Both the position numbers and the translations under genes were made by a program. A model generated the notes under the pieces. The model ran no database searches. It was not told the origin of the DNA and was given only the letters and a program-made list of their open reading frames with translations. A stretch of 64,000 nucleotides of DNA from assembly GCA_022606425.2 (NCBI GenBank), contig JAHDVF020000016.1, forward strand, positions 402,501-466,500, read 5' to 3'. Origin of the DNA: Lepidostoma basale (lineage: Eukaryota; Arthropoda; Insecta; Trichoptera; Lepidostomatidae). This document shows positions 52,240 to 62,593 of this stretch, piece after piece; within the stretch, counting starts at the first letter, position 1; each line of letters begins with the position of its first letter.

Positions 52240-52445
52240 AAATATTATATTTAATACGAATGAAAAAATTCTAGAAATATTATTATATTTTATGTGAATG
52301 ACATGTATCGCCTGTTTAAAGTATTGACGAATTTTTGATAATGCCTTAGACAGTCTAAAATATAATAAAACTTCTAGAAAACATAAGTTTTCATTAGTAT
52401 TAAATATTTAATATGGAGTTTTACATCATTGTTCAAGAAACAATA
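52240..52445. repeat. PAL-1 copy
   Basis: Both arms are present (GACATGTATCGCC on the left, TTGATAATGCCTTAGACAG on the right), but the right motif lost GAAA by deletion. The right terminus TTGTTCAAGAAACAATAAAT is intact. Confidence 0.75.
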
Positions 52446-52462
52446 AATTAGAAAAATAAGTC

Positions 52463-52867
52463 TAATGGCCTTCGTAGCAGAGTGGTAACAGCTATGACTG
52501 CCAAAAAGGTCCCAGGTTTGATTCCCAGCGATGATAGTGTGAAAAAAAAAATCTCGTGCTGTCTTTGGTCTCGTAAAAGTGACAATGAAAATGGCGTCAA
52601 TAGGTAAAAAATTCGTGTACAGAGATTGGTTTCAAATAACCAGTTGTATACCAAAATGTGGCATAAAAAAGCAAAGGGAAGCTACTACATTACAGGTCCA
52701 AGTGGCATCCCAAGAACTAGCACAGATATTAGACTTCGTTGTATACCAAAATGTGGCATATAAAAGCAAAGGGAAGCTACTACATTACAGGTCCAAGTGG
52801 CATCCCAAGAACTAGCACAGATATTAGACTTCACTGCAAACCAATCCCTAGGATTGAAACTTTCTTT
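52463..52867 (+). mobile_element. tRNA-derived SINE, long form with duplicated 3' part
   Basis: The tRNA-like head has TAGCAGAGTGGTAACAG (box A) and GGTTTGATTCC (box B, 52515-52525). The body follows, then a 95-bp segment present twice in tandem (52644-52738 and 52739-52833) and the end CAAACCAATCCCTAGG. The head is preceded directly by a PAL-1 terminus. Confidence 0.85.
52644..52833. repeat. 95-bp tandem duplication inside SINE
   Basis: Each unit runs from TTGTATACCAAAATGTGGCA to GATATTAGACTTC. The two differ by only a few bases, so the duplication is recent. Confidence 0.92.
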
Positions 52868-53180
52868 CTTCTGCTTCTCGAGCCATCACTTCTGCCAAGA
52901 CTACTCTGTCTTATGCCGCCCGGAAAAGCTCTTACACGTTCCTTATTCCAGTTGAATCTTCAATGTTGCCCAGCCAAGACGTGTGCCTTCAGGCAGGACC
53001 ACGTCGTCCTTGTTGGATGATCTCGTATTTATCTCCACGAAAAATGTGACCAAGATATATAAATTTTACAGGCCTTATTACGTTTAAACCAGTGTCTGCT
53101 ACGATGAGCTCTTCTCAGGACTTCATTAAATATTCTGTGTAGACACATTTCAAATGCCTTTAGAGTGCATTGTGATTATG
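52868..53180 (-). mobile_element. LINE-F 3' end
   Basis: The minus strand resembles EVLRRAHRSRHWFKRNKACK, IYILVTFFVEIN-like, then GRHKTE-like and RVVLAEVMA. Heavily frame-shifted. Confidence 0.6.
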
Positions 53181-53199
53181 CTCAAAGAAGACCAGACCG

Positions 53200-54080
53200 A
53201 AATCTAAATGTGTCATTTAAAAAAAAACATTAGGATAAAAGCTTAAATGAAAATACATTAAACACTTTATTTTATTGACAATTATATGTAATTTTTCATT
53301 TCGTTATAAATCTGCTTCAAACATTTATCCAAAACGGTTATAGAACCTCAAGCATTCAAAAGCTTTAGTCAAAACTTTTTTGTTGACGTTTCAACTGCAT
53401 TGAGAGGAAAAGCTCATTTACAAAGCTTTCATTAGGCGATAGTATCAGGTTCCTTTTTGCATTCGACTTCCACCCATTATCTATCTAAATAGGATAAAGG
53501 GAACATTCCTAATTTTGGTTGGAATACACTTGGATGTCTGGAGTGGAGTCTAGACGGAGCTTGCTTCGGGTTATAAAGCCAGAGTATGGAGAGGTCGCAG
53601 GAATTTAGAAGGATTCGAAAATGTTCTGAATACATAAAATGTGATTTCAATAAAATGGTAGACGAATAAAGATGGAGAATCTAAGAGAATTTTTTTTTAA
53701 TTGTTGTTTTCTTTTCTATTTAGTCTTCTTCTTCTATTTCTAATTGTCGATCTTGCGATCTGTTTATGCAGGATATCGTTTTTCTTCCTTTTTTCTTAGT
53801 TTTAAATAATCAATAATCAATTTAACAGTCTTGCATTGTTAAAAGTGATTTAAAACAGTTCTATTCTGTTTTTACACCACTTTGTTTGTTTTAACGAACC
53901 AACCGGTTTCGCTTCCGCCGAATATTTTTTAGGGTTACAGAAACTTTCTAATTGATAGTCGGTGTAACATTAATTGTGTTTTGAAATTTCATTGTAGAAG
54001 TTAAATGTAAATATTGAAAATACAAATTGTAAAAAATCTTTTGAAAATTTATATTTAGTTAATATCCACGAATGTTTGGG
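53200..54080. other. Unassigned stretch with a decayed PAL-3-like arm
   Basis: At about 53880-53940 the minus strand has GCGAAACCGGTTGG and AAAGTGGTGT as in PAL-3, but the core is destroyed. The rest is AT-rich and unrecognised. Confidence 0.4.
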
Positions 54081-54089
54081 GCTTCAACT

Positions 54090-54200
54090 ACTTGCTCGCA
54101 TGACACGATGTATGAATGTTGAGGAAATCAAAGAACAGCGTATACCTATTTTCAGCCTACCCCTTCAGTGAGACAACGTGATGGTTAGTTAGATAGTTCA
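54090..54200 (+). mobile_element. LINE-T terminal scrap
   Basis: CATGACACGATGTATGAATG, then the decayed end and GTGATGGTTAGTTAG. Confidence 0.6.
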
Positions 54201-54247
54201 ATTATAAAACTGTTAATGAATTAACTTTGTTTTTTGTACTCGTACCA

Positions 54248-54742
54248 TAATTGTATTTTATTTTTCGCGACAGCTGTTTCATCAGCCAAACTTTTCCCCT
54301 GTACAATCCAGCTAAAAAATAATAATACTACCTTCAACTTTTGTCACCTTTCCTATTAATGTAATCTACTTCCTGTTATTGTTTATCGTTTTTAATTTAT
54401 TATGTTTCATCATTTTTCACTCTATACTATATGTAATTGTTCTATGTATTTACTGTTTTATTATTATTATTATTATTATATATTATTATATTTTCCATCT
54501 TTAATATTTTCTCATACAAATAGTAACTAACCGTTCTTTTAATTAAAATATTTAGGTATCTAACTTAATTTCTTCAAGATTTTCAAAATTATATCAAAGA
54601 AATTATTCAAATTGACATAGGAACAAATACACATAGAGATTCGAATAATCACAAAAATGTTACATTTGATATATTATTGTAACACCTGATGATGTCAACG
54701 TAGGTTGATGAAACAGCTGTCGCGTAAAACAAAATACAATTG
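54248..54742. repeat. TIR-HH element, second copy
   Basis: The ends TAATTGTATTTTATTTTTCG and the inverse of GCGTAAAACAAAATACAATT, extended by ACAGCTGTTTCATCA, form TIRs of about 40 bp. The interior is AT-rich and unrelated to the first copy's. The extension with GTATCATAGTGTTTCGGCC follows at about 54790, as at 6690. Confidence 0.65.
54686..54721 (+). ncRNA. Hammerhead-like motif, TIR-HH second copy
   Basis: CTGATGA, stem II GTCAAC/GTTGAT (one wobble), GAAA, the palindrome ACAGCTGT, then C. All core positions are met. A split stem I is possible (TTGT and ACAC with GCGT and ACAA, one mismatch). Confidence 0.55.
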
Positions 54743-54744
54743 TG

Positions 54745-55315
54745 ATACAAGGATACAAAATTTATTCATTAACAGTTTAAAATGTTAAAGTATCATAGTG
54801 TTTCGGCCAAAACAATGGACTATTTAGTTCAATAATAAATAAGCATTAATATCTGTTTGCTTCATTAATTTAATTAACTGTAAATTAAGGCCACATAAAG
54901 CGTTCGACATTCATTTAATGACTAGAACTTGGACCTGCCCATTTTATCATTTCATTGTTTGATCAAAATAGCCATCAATAGTAATTGGATATCAATCATT
55001 CGAGGAATGTCTCGGAGAAATTAATTAACATTCTGCATTGTTCGCCATTTTAAAACATAGCCAACACAACCATTTCGAGTGATTGATTCTTCTACTGGAG
55101 CTTTCATAATTTTCTATTAACGATATTTATATTCAGAACTTGTTTATGCATTAATCAAAATATTTTATAATTAACTTCGATACCATATTCAAATACTCCA
55201 CTCAGTCGGATAATTTAAAATTTTCTACTCTGTATATTATATTTTGGGCAAAAAATATTCCCATCGTCAATAACAACTCATTAATTTTAAATTATTTAAT
55301 ATATTCCAATGTATT
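54745..55315. other. Unassigned AT-rich stretch, 54745-55315
   Basis: Apart from the TIR-HH extension at about 54780-54825, nothing is recognised. Confidence 0.35.
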
Positions 55316-55317
55316 AT

Positions 55318-55965
55318 ACTAACTAACTAACTAACCATCATGCCATTTCCCCAGAGGGGTAGGCAGAGAGGATGGATCGCCACAATGCTCTGTCCTGGCA
55401 TACCTCTCGGGCTTCCTCTACAATTATACTTCGTACCATGCACGCATGTCGATTATTCCGACTTCGAATGTGACCACCTTTTAGTAATTGATTAATTTGG
55501 TTATGCCATGTTTTCCTCGGTCGTCCTCAGCTTCTTTTGCCACTCAAGCTGCTTGTGTACAACTTTTTAACCATTCTTCTCTCATCCATTCGTTCCATAT
55601 GTCCAAACCATCTCAGGGATCCTTTTTTTAATTTTATCCATGATGCAGTCATCTGCCTTACATTTCTTTCATATTTCATGGTTCGGTATTCTATCATACA
55701 ACTTTTTCCCGCACATTCTTCTTAATGATCTCATTTCTACGGCATTCATCCTGCCTTCGTCCTTCTTTTGCCAGCTCCAAGCTTCACTTCCATACATAAG
55801 GGTTAGCACTAGAACTTCATTGTGTACTGCCATCTTTGCTTCTGTGGATATATTTCTATTTGCAGTAGTGACTTTGAGTGCGCCATTTACTTTATTCAGC
55901 GCCAACCCTTCTTTCGATGTCTTTCTCCATTTTTCCGTCTCTTGTAAACATGCTTCCAATGTATT
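55318..55965 (-). mobile_element. LINE-T 3' part
   Basis: Inverted tail actaactaactaactaacc, the terminal domain and, at 55669-55959, NKVNGALKVTTANRNISTEA, KMAVHNEVLVLTLMYGSEAW and EMRSLRRMCGKKLYDRIPNH. Little decayed for this family. Confidence 0.85.
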
Positions 55966-56065
55966 ATAATATATAATACAATGTATAATACTAATTATTT
56001 ATCATATAGATAGAAAATATTACCAGAAAACACTTTGTATTTAACCACGGTATTGTTATTATAAT

Positions 56066-56104
56066 TGATGTCAACTAGTTTCACTTCTACGTTAACGTTG
56101 TATT
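56066..56104 (-). other. Degenerate hammerhead-like motif
   Basis: On the minus strand: CTAATAC, a weak hairpin, GTGAAA, the palindrome ACTAGT, then T. The core is damaged; the self-complementary block is kept. Confidence 0.3.
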
Positions 56105-56211
56105 AGAGAAAACTTTCAGAGACGCCAGAATTGAGACCACAGGTACAATGTTTCAAAAATCTTGGCAGATACTTACTTATGCCGGTGATCTTGATATAAT
56201 TGCAAAAACGT

Positions 56212-56842
56212 CTAATGATATAAAAAAGGGTTCAGAGACCTAGAATATGCTACTACCACAATGGGACATAAAGTAAATACCCACAAAACAAAATATATCT
56301 TTGTCAGCTTGTCTCCATCCACTGCTGAACGTAAGCCTCTCCATTCCCACGGCATCTCTCTCGGTCTCTCGGTCTCTCGGTCTCTCGCCAGTGTTCTCCA
56401 GGCCCTTCCCGCCGTCCGCACAATATCATCGCTCCACCTGGTAGGCTGTCTCCCGAAACTTCTCCGGCCCAACCTTGGCCTCCATTCAGTGAACCTCTGG
56501 CTGCATCTTCCATCATCCCGTGGACACACATGACTAGCCCACTGCCACTTCATCTTCGCAATGCGTATCCCTACATCGGTGACCCTGGCGCATTCTAATC
56601 TCCACGTGGGGTATATGGTCTCTAAGCGAGATACCCAACATGGATCTTCCCATGGCCCGTTGTGCAACTTTGATTTTGTGCATTGCTTCTTTAGTTAACG
56701 TCCATGTCTCGCATCCATAGGTCATCACAGGTAACACACACTGGTCCAGCACTTTTGTTTTTAAATTTTGTTTAAATTTCCGACTTGAAAATGTTGCCCA
56801 GCCTTTATTCCGAATGTATAAAAAATATATGATCGCATCCAA
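56212..56842 (-). mobile_element. LINE-C (RTE-like) 3' end
   Basis: The minus strand reads VLPVMTYGCETWTLTKEAMH, KIKVAQRAMGRSMLGISLRD and HIPHVEIR, then IAKMKWQWASHVCPRDDGRC, GRRSFGRQPTRWSDDIVR and RGLRSAVDG. These are the classic end motifs of RTE-like LINEs in insects. One frameshift near 56530 and one upstream. Confidence 0.88.
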
Positions 56843-56989
56843 AACACCAGCTCACATCAGAAATGGCCCAGGAACATTATTCAGCTCAGGTACCCACAAT
56901 ATAGGAGTTGATTCGTTCCAATATTTGAGCTCGGTGGTAACTAGCAGCAATAAACGTGGCAAATAAATGTTATTTTGGAATCCAGAGGC

Positions 56990-57355
56990 ACCTAAAATCT
57001 GTTTTGCTGACAAGAAACACCAAATTATTACTGTAAAAAACATTGCTGAGACCAATACAATATGGTGCGGACTGTTGGGTACTGAGCAAAAGGGACAAAA
57101 GTGCGCTGTTGGTCTTTGAAAGGAAGGTGTTAAAAAATATTTGGGCCTCTCTGTGAAGGTGGAGTGTGGAGAGTGAGGTATAACCATAAGCTGGAGGAAC
57201 TTGACTTTACCCAACATAGTGAAGTTTATAAAAACACAGCGTCTCAGATGGTTGGAACGTCTCCAGCGAATCGAAGACGTTAAAATCCCAGGGAGATTCT
57301 CAATATACGACCAGATGGAAAGCAAACTGTAGGAAGACCAAAACTAAGGTGGGTG
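56990..57355 (+). mobile_element. LINE 3' part (VFERKVLK type)
   Basis: + strand: QYGADCWVLSKRDKSALLVF, then ERKVLKNIWASL and, in other frames, RLRWLERLQRIED-like and GRPKLRWVDG-like text. Decayed. Confidence 0.65.
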
Positions 57356-57399
57356 GATGGTTTGGAATAAGAGCAATTATATATCATATAATTATATGG

Positions 57400-57575
57400 T
57401 TCTGGAAAAGACTGAGGAAAACGTGGTGTGGTCAAATCAAAATATTCAATGTCGGCCAGATGAGGAGTCGGAGAAATCGACGGGGGTGCATGACACGACG
57501 TATGACTGTTGAGGAAACTAGAAAAGTGTGTCAGGAAAAACAGTATGGCGGTCCATTTTTATTACCTAAAAAAAA
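57400..57575 (+). mobile_element. LINE-T terminal part
   Basis: RLRKTWCGQIKIFNVGQMRS, RRNRRGCMTRRMTVEETRKV and CQEKQYGGPF. The final SAYPF segment and tail are lost. Confidence 0.75.
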
Positions 57576-57579
57576 TATG

Positions 57580-58395
57580 AACATAAATTAGTGCGTTTAA
57601 TTTAAGCATAAATTTTCAATTTCCAAGTTTATAGAATTACATTTCTTAGAATCTTTGGTATGTCCGTGTCTCGTGGTATCCTATTCGACTGACGCCGACG
57701 TTTCAGAAATCATTACAGACTTCGTATTCGGGGTAATGTATTAGGTTTGAGCACATTTAGTTTATTTGATATACGTTAATATTTATTATGAGCTATTTTA
57801 GAGTTTAAATCAATATAACGTGTACTATTTTTGACTCACAAAAACTGATACTAATACTTACTTTGTAATGCTTTTAATAAACTTAAGAAGCTCTGCAAGA
57901 GCCAACAAAAATATAAAAGAACGCTACAAATATGGAAATAAGTAACTCTCCAAATATAAGCCATCAAATATATACCAGATAGGAAGTATGAAAGCAATTC
58001 CACAGACAAATTTATCGAAGAAATCTGTGGAATATTAAATGCCCTAAAATATTACGCGAAATCAGCCTTTTGGATACATATACATAAAAACCACTTTCAT
58101 ATTCTAAGGCCTTGCGTATAAAGGAACCGATTACTTTATTCAATATTATGATTGCTACTGCCTACAAATTGTGTCCTAGTACTCATATCTCAATTCTACA
58201 ATTTCAATTTCACTTTGTGCGCAATCACTCCTTATTAATCAATCGCTTAGATACCAACTTATCTCTTAACTAATAGAAGCTATAATAGTATTGTGATACT
58301 AAAAAAACACGTTTCTTAACGATTTATTATTTCTTAACGGTTCTTCATTAAGAGCGCTCAAACTTTGAAATAATATAAAGCTACCTGTCTAAGTC
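57580..58395. other. Unassigned AT-rich stretch, 57580-58395
   Basis: On the minus strand near 57690 a decayed GAAACGTCGGCG block resembles the 38211 motif type but lacks a core. Otherwise nothing is recognised. Confidence 0.35.
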
Positions 58396-58399
58396 TTCT

Positions 58400-58600
58400 T
58401 CTTCTTCTTGTTTTTTTAATAGATCTGACAATCTGTGACACATAAATCATGTCTCGTCGGATGATTTATCTTGCTCCAACAGTCTCACAATACAATCATC
58501 ATCTTCTTCTGTCTTCGTCTCGCAACGTTGGCTATCACTGCAGCGAAAGCATCTCTGTCCTGCGCCATTCGGAACAGCTGCTCAACTCTTCTCATTCCAG
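58400..58600 (-). mobile_element. LINE-F 3' end
   Basis: On the minus strand: ELFRMAQDRDAFAAVIANVA-type end read from CAACGTTGGCTATCACTGCA on the + strand; AAG-rich tail in reverse at 58395-58410. Confidence 0.65.
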
Positions 58601-58604
58601 TCCT

Positions 58605-58990
58605 AACTTTTTATTCTTTCTCTAACATATGTTATTTATGTTACAAATGTGTATTTTCTCTTGCTGTTGTATTGCTATGTGCGTACGGCGGGACATCGAG
58701 GGAGAGTAGCGTAGCTTAAATGTGGTCTGGATCCCCCTTGGTTGCAAATATACATATATTATTTTTTTTTTAACGTAAGTCCCGCATGGACGGGGGGTGG
58801 GCCTAGAGAGTGCACGAGTAAAGCTGACGAAAGGCGCCGCTGCGCCTATAACAGCTTCGCAACCCTCTATGGTTCAGCCATATTATAATAATTCCTGTCC
58901 ACTCTTTTATATTTCGCAGACAGAACAAGGGCCTTCTAACAACTTCCCGACGTCCCTCTATTGTGCAAATGGATAAATACAAAAAAATAC
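58605..58990. other. Unique-looking stretch, 58605-58990
   Basis: GC-richer at 58680-58880. No open frame of interest. Confidence 0.35.
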
Positions 58991-58994
58991 TTAA

Positions 58995-59296
58995 GGTAGT
59001 AAGTAGTCTGGTAACTTAAGCCGATTTTCATGTCTTTTTTTGAGGGCGTTTTTTTGTAGGAAATAAAAATGAATCGTTTTGGAAATTTAGGATGTTTTTA
59101 TTAACATATTAAAGATACAAAAAAAAATTTTTTTTTTAAATTTAATAGTTTATTATTATTATTATTATTATTAATCGAAGTTGGCACCTCGAAAAAAAAG
59201 CGCGTGGGTGGCCAGGGTGATTTTGGCTCTTGATGTTATCTGAAATCGCCCTCCAAAAAAGACATGAAAATCGGCTGTAGTTACCAGACTATTACC
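58995..59296. mobile_element. 302-bp TIR element flanked by TTAA
   Basis: Inverted ends share AGTCTGGTAACT and GCCGATTTTCATGTCTTTTT, about 45 bp with mismatches. TTAA lies immediately outside both ends (58991-58994 and 59297-59300), the TSD of piggyBac-type elements, although the termini GGTA are not typical of them. A (TTA)n run lies inside. No transposase. Confidence 0.6.
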
Positions 59297-59302
59297 TTAA
59301 AT

Positions 59303-59820
59303 GTTAATTTTCACAAAATTTGTTACCGCCAATATATTTTTAGAGAAAAACACAAAATTTTGGACTCAACATATTTCTGCATTCGAGTATCGATATTATT
59401 ATACTATTAAAATACGCCGCTCACTTTATTGAAATTCTGTAAGAAAGGAAATCGAAAGCGGAAATAATCGATTAATCTGGCTGCCAAAAACCAGATTTAA
59501 AAACTTACCGCCCTTCTGCACAGCCCGTCATTTGGCAAATTTAATTGCTCATTCATTCCTGAAATTCAATTTCATCCCCTACGCGCCCCCTCCCCCGCGC
59601 TGTATTATTATATTCCGGGATGACTTGCAATATCTAAGTGACTGACGTCTTTGGCAAGATGACAGCGATGTGGTTCTAACTTCTAGAAAAATAAGCCTCT
59701 CGGATGAATCACGGCGATGGCCGCGGCTGCCGGGTTTAACTGGATTGCTCTGCGCAAAGATGACATTAATTCGACCTATTTTGGCTCTTGGAGCAAAATT
59801 CATTTAAATAATGTACCTTA
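59303..59820. other. Unique-looking stretch, 59303-59820
   Basis: Mixed composition, GC-richer after 59580. A 74-codon minus frame at 59579-59803 has no known motif and no splice context I can defend. Confidence 0.35.
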
Positions 59821-59822
59821 AC

Positions 59823-60140
59823 AAACAATCACGCCGTTTCCTCGGAGGGTTAGGAAGAGAAGATGGATGGCCACACTCCTCTGTCCTGACACACCTTTCT
59901 AGTTCCTCTACATTTATACATCGTAACATGCATGCTCGAAATTTTTTCCGAAATCGAATGTCGCTGCCTTTTTAGTAATTGACTAATTTGATCATACCAT
60001 GCTTTCCTTGATCTTTCCACTCACACTGCCTGTACATAACATTTTAACCATTCTTCTATCTTCCATTCGTTACATGTGTCCAAAACCATCTCAGGGATCT
60101 CTTTTTTAATGTTACTTATAATGCAATCATCTGCCTTTGT
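59823..60140 (-). mobile_element. LINE-T 3' end
   Basis: Decayed terminal domain with AACAAACAATCACGCCGTTT at its left end, so the tail is AAAC-like. It abuts the next LINE-T copy. Confidence 0.7.
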
Positions 60141-61337
60141 CATAAACTAACTAACTAACTAATCATCACGCCGCACACTGGATCCATTTGGCAAAAACAG
60201 GGACTTAGGGGTCGAACTCCGAATTTTGCCCTGATTTTTTAAATTAGGTTATTTATGTGATTCCAAACCACTTTTGTCTTTTATCTTTTTTTGATATAAC
60301 TGCTAATTTCCAAGAAAAAAAATATTATTGTTTTTTTTGTATGAAGCAAAACTGATTTTTTCAATTATTTCGGAATCAGGTGGATACGTCAAAACCAAAC
60401 ATAGTAGGGATTATAGAGGGCATAATCTTCTTCATTACTTGTTGCGACATCTACTTCATATCTCTGCCCGTTTAAAAGCAGCAGACATTATAAATCTTAA
60501 TTAATTGTTACGAGTATAAAGTGGTTTCGAATTTTTGTTTGATGCATAAATATGCTAAAATCACTCAATTCTTTTGTAAAGGAACGCGATGATCATTTAT
60601 GCATCTAACAAAAAATCCGAAACCACTTTATTCTCATAACAATTAATTAAGATTTATAATGTCTGATGCTTTTAAACGGACAGAGATATGAAGTAGATAG
60701 ATGTTGGAACAAGTAATGTAGAAGATTATGTCCTCTATAATCCCTACTAAGTTTGATTTTGACGTATCCACCTGATTCCGAAATAATTGAAAAAATCAGT
60801 TTTGCTTCATACAAAAAAACAATAATATTTTTTTTCTTGGAAATTAGCAGTTATATCAAAAAAAGTCAAAATGTAAAAGTGCTTTGGAATCACACAAAGG
60901 ACCCAATTTAAAATCAGGACAAAATTCGGAGTTCGACCCCTAAGTCCCAGTTTTTGCCAAATGGATCTAGTGTGCGCCGTCTGCCCAAATAAGTAGGTAT
61001 AAAAAATCAACTGCCACATTTTTCTTTCCTGACATATTTCTCTCGATTCCTCAACATTCATATATCGTGTCATGCACGCGCGTCGATTTCTCTGATTCCT
61101 CACGTGGCCGACATTCAATATTTGAGTTATTTGATCCGGCCACGTTTTCCTCGGTCTTCCTTTATTTCTGGTTCCATTTACATCGTTAACATATACTTTT
61201 TTTACCATTCTTTCTTCATTCTTTCTTTCCATGTGTCCAAGCCATCTTAATGATCCTTTCGTTATTTTGTTCATAACACCATCATTCGCACCGCATTCAC
61301 TTCTTATATTGTCTATTGCCTTAGCAATGCAAAACAA
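60141..61337 (-). mobile_element. LINE-T copy interrupted by an 801-bp palindrome
   Basis: The inverted tail actaactaactaact and ATCACGCCG lie at 60144-60173. The copy resumes at 60975 with CGCCGTCTGCCC. On the minus strand the frame up to 61337 reads DNIRSECGANDGVMNKITKG, SLRWLGHMERKNEERMVKKV and GRPRKTWPDQITQILNVGHV, nearly intact. Confidence 0.88.
60174..60974. mobile_element. 801-bp foldback element with CGCCG TSD
   Basis: Two inverted arms of about 370 bp, more than 85% alike by eye, surround a loop of about 45 bp near 60560. The tips are CACACTGGATCCATTTGGCA (left) and its inverse with one change (right). CGCCG is present on both sides (60169-60173 and 60975-60979), while the interrupted LINE-T has it once. 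A 5-bp GC-rich TSD and a CAC- tip recall Transib elements, but there is no transposase and the tip is not a perfect match. Confidence 0.85.
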
Positions 61338-61479
61338 GTCTTTTCCAGAAAATATTATATATAATATTAAAATATGTTAGAGCGTTATTATCAATACGTA
61401 TTAATTAATATGATGTTTTGTAATACATCAATATTCAAGACTACTAAAACATCATAAGTTTTTGCAACTTTTTCAAACA

Positions 61480-61960
61480 ATTTTTTTTCTTCGTGTGCCA
61501 TATCAGGTCTCCCCGACATTGGGAATCACTTTAGTGAAGGTTTGTCTGTCTTACGGTGCCCGGAATAACTCCTCCACGCTCCCTATTCCAATTCATTCTT
61601 GGATGTCGCGCACCCAAGAAGATTGCCTTCGGCCGGAATCAAGTCCTCCCTTAATTTTGGCCTTTAACATAAGTTGGAGGATCTCGCATTTATCTCCACG
61701 GAAGATGTGACCCAGATGAGAATCTCACAGACCTTAATACATTTCAATACGTCACTTTGCAATAAGCTCTCCTCGGGACTTCTGAATTGCTGATCAAATC
61801 TGTCTACAGCATACGAAACATCATTCAAAAAATTGGTTTCATAAAATATATTTCGCATATACCGTTGCAAATGGGATACCCGTATGCCTGCAACGTCCGC
61901 CTGGTGGTCCACCCAAAAAATGATGAGATAGCTATTCTTCCGCATCGCAAAAGGAGCCAA
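61480..61960 (-). mobile_element. LINE-F 3' part
   Basis: Minus strand: CIKVCEILIWVTSSVEINAR, GNLLGCATSKN-like and the end that resembles RASFTKVIPNVGRP. It extends into the RDQVLRRI region near 61790. Heavily decayed. Confidence 0.6.
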
Positions 61961-62096
61961 ATTCCAAGCACCAGATCACCCGACTAAATGAAGAAGAAGA
62001 AGAAGGAAAAAAATGTTTTGTTTACCCAACACAAATCAAGTGAAGTGCCTTGTTTTTATACTAATATGCTCAATTTATAGAAAGGTTGGTTTAGAT

Positions 62097-62585
62097 CAGT
62101 GGTTCCTAAAGTGCTCCGTACGGACCCCCAAGGGTCCCTGGGATCATTTAGGGGGTCCGTAGAAAATTAAAATTGATTTGGGGGTCCGCGCAAGGTTTAA
62201 TGTAAAATAAAATAAAATCTGACATTTTTATTACTATGGAAGTTACAATAAATAATAACATTTTTTTCGTTGTCGACCTTTTTTTCTTATTATTCGATTT
62301 TTCTAAATGACAATCAAAAATATCCGTGAAAAACCCTAGAATTAGTTGTCGACCTTTTTTATCTCATTTTTGAAAATCGGATCACAAATGAGCAAAAAAA
62401 GGTCGACAATGAATTCCAGATTCTTTTTTGTATTGGCCTAATTTTGCTCTGTGTCAACTTAAAAAAATTTATAGTTATAGGTGAATTTGTAAAAAAAAAA
62501 ATACAATATTATGAAAGTAGTTGGTCTGCACAAAATAAAAGAAATCAGCAGGGTGTCTACGGGACAAAAAATTTGGGAACCACTG
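62097..62585. mobile_element. Non-autonomous hAT-like element
   Basis: TIRs CAGTGGTTCC and GGGAACCACTG with near-repeat 8-bp flanks GTTTAGAT (62089-62096) and GTTTAGAG (62586-62593), as expected for hAT. Inside, GTCGACCTTTTTT occurs twice directly and once inverted. No transposase frame. Confidence 0.75.
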
Positions 62586-62593
62586 GTTTAGAG

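Noticed and set aside
54270..54295. Minus-strand CTGATGAAACAGCTGTC as a ribozyme
   Set aside because: CTGATGA runs straight into AAAC with no stem II; the upstream core is lost and the match is accidental.
59579..59803. 74-codon minus frame as an exon
   Set aside because: No homologous domain recognised and no defendable acceptor or donor.
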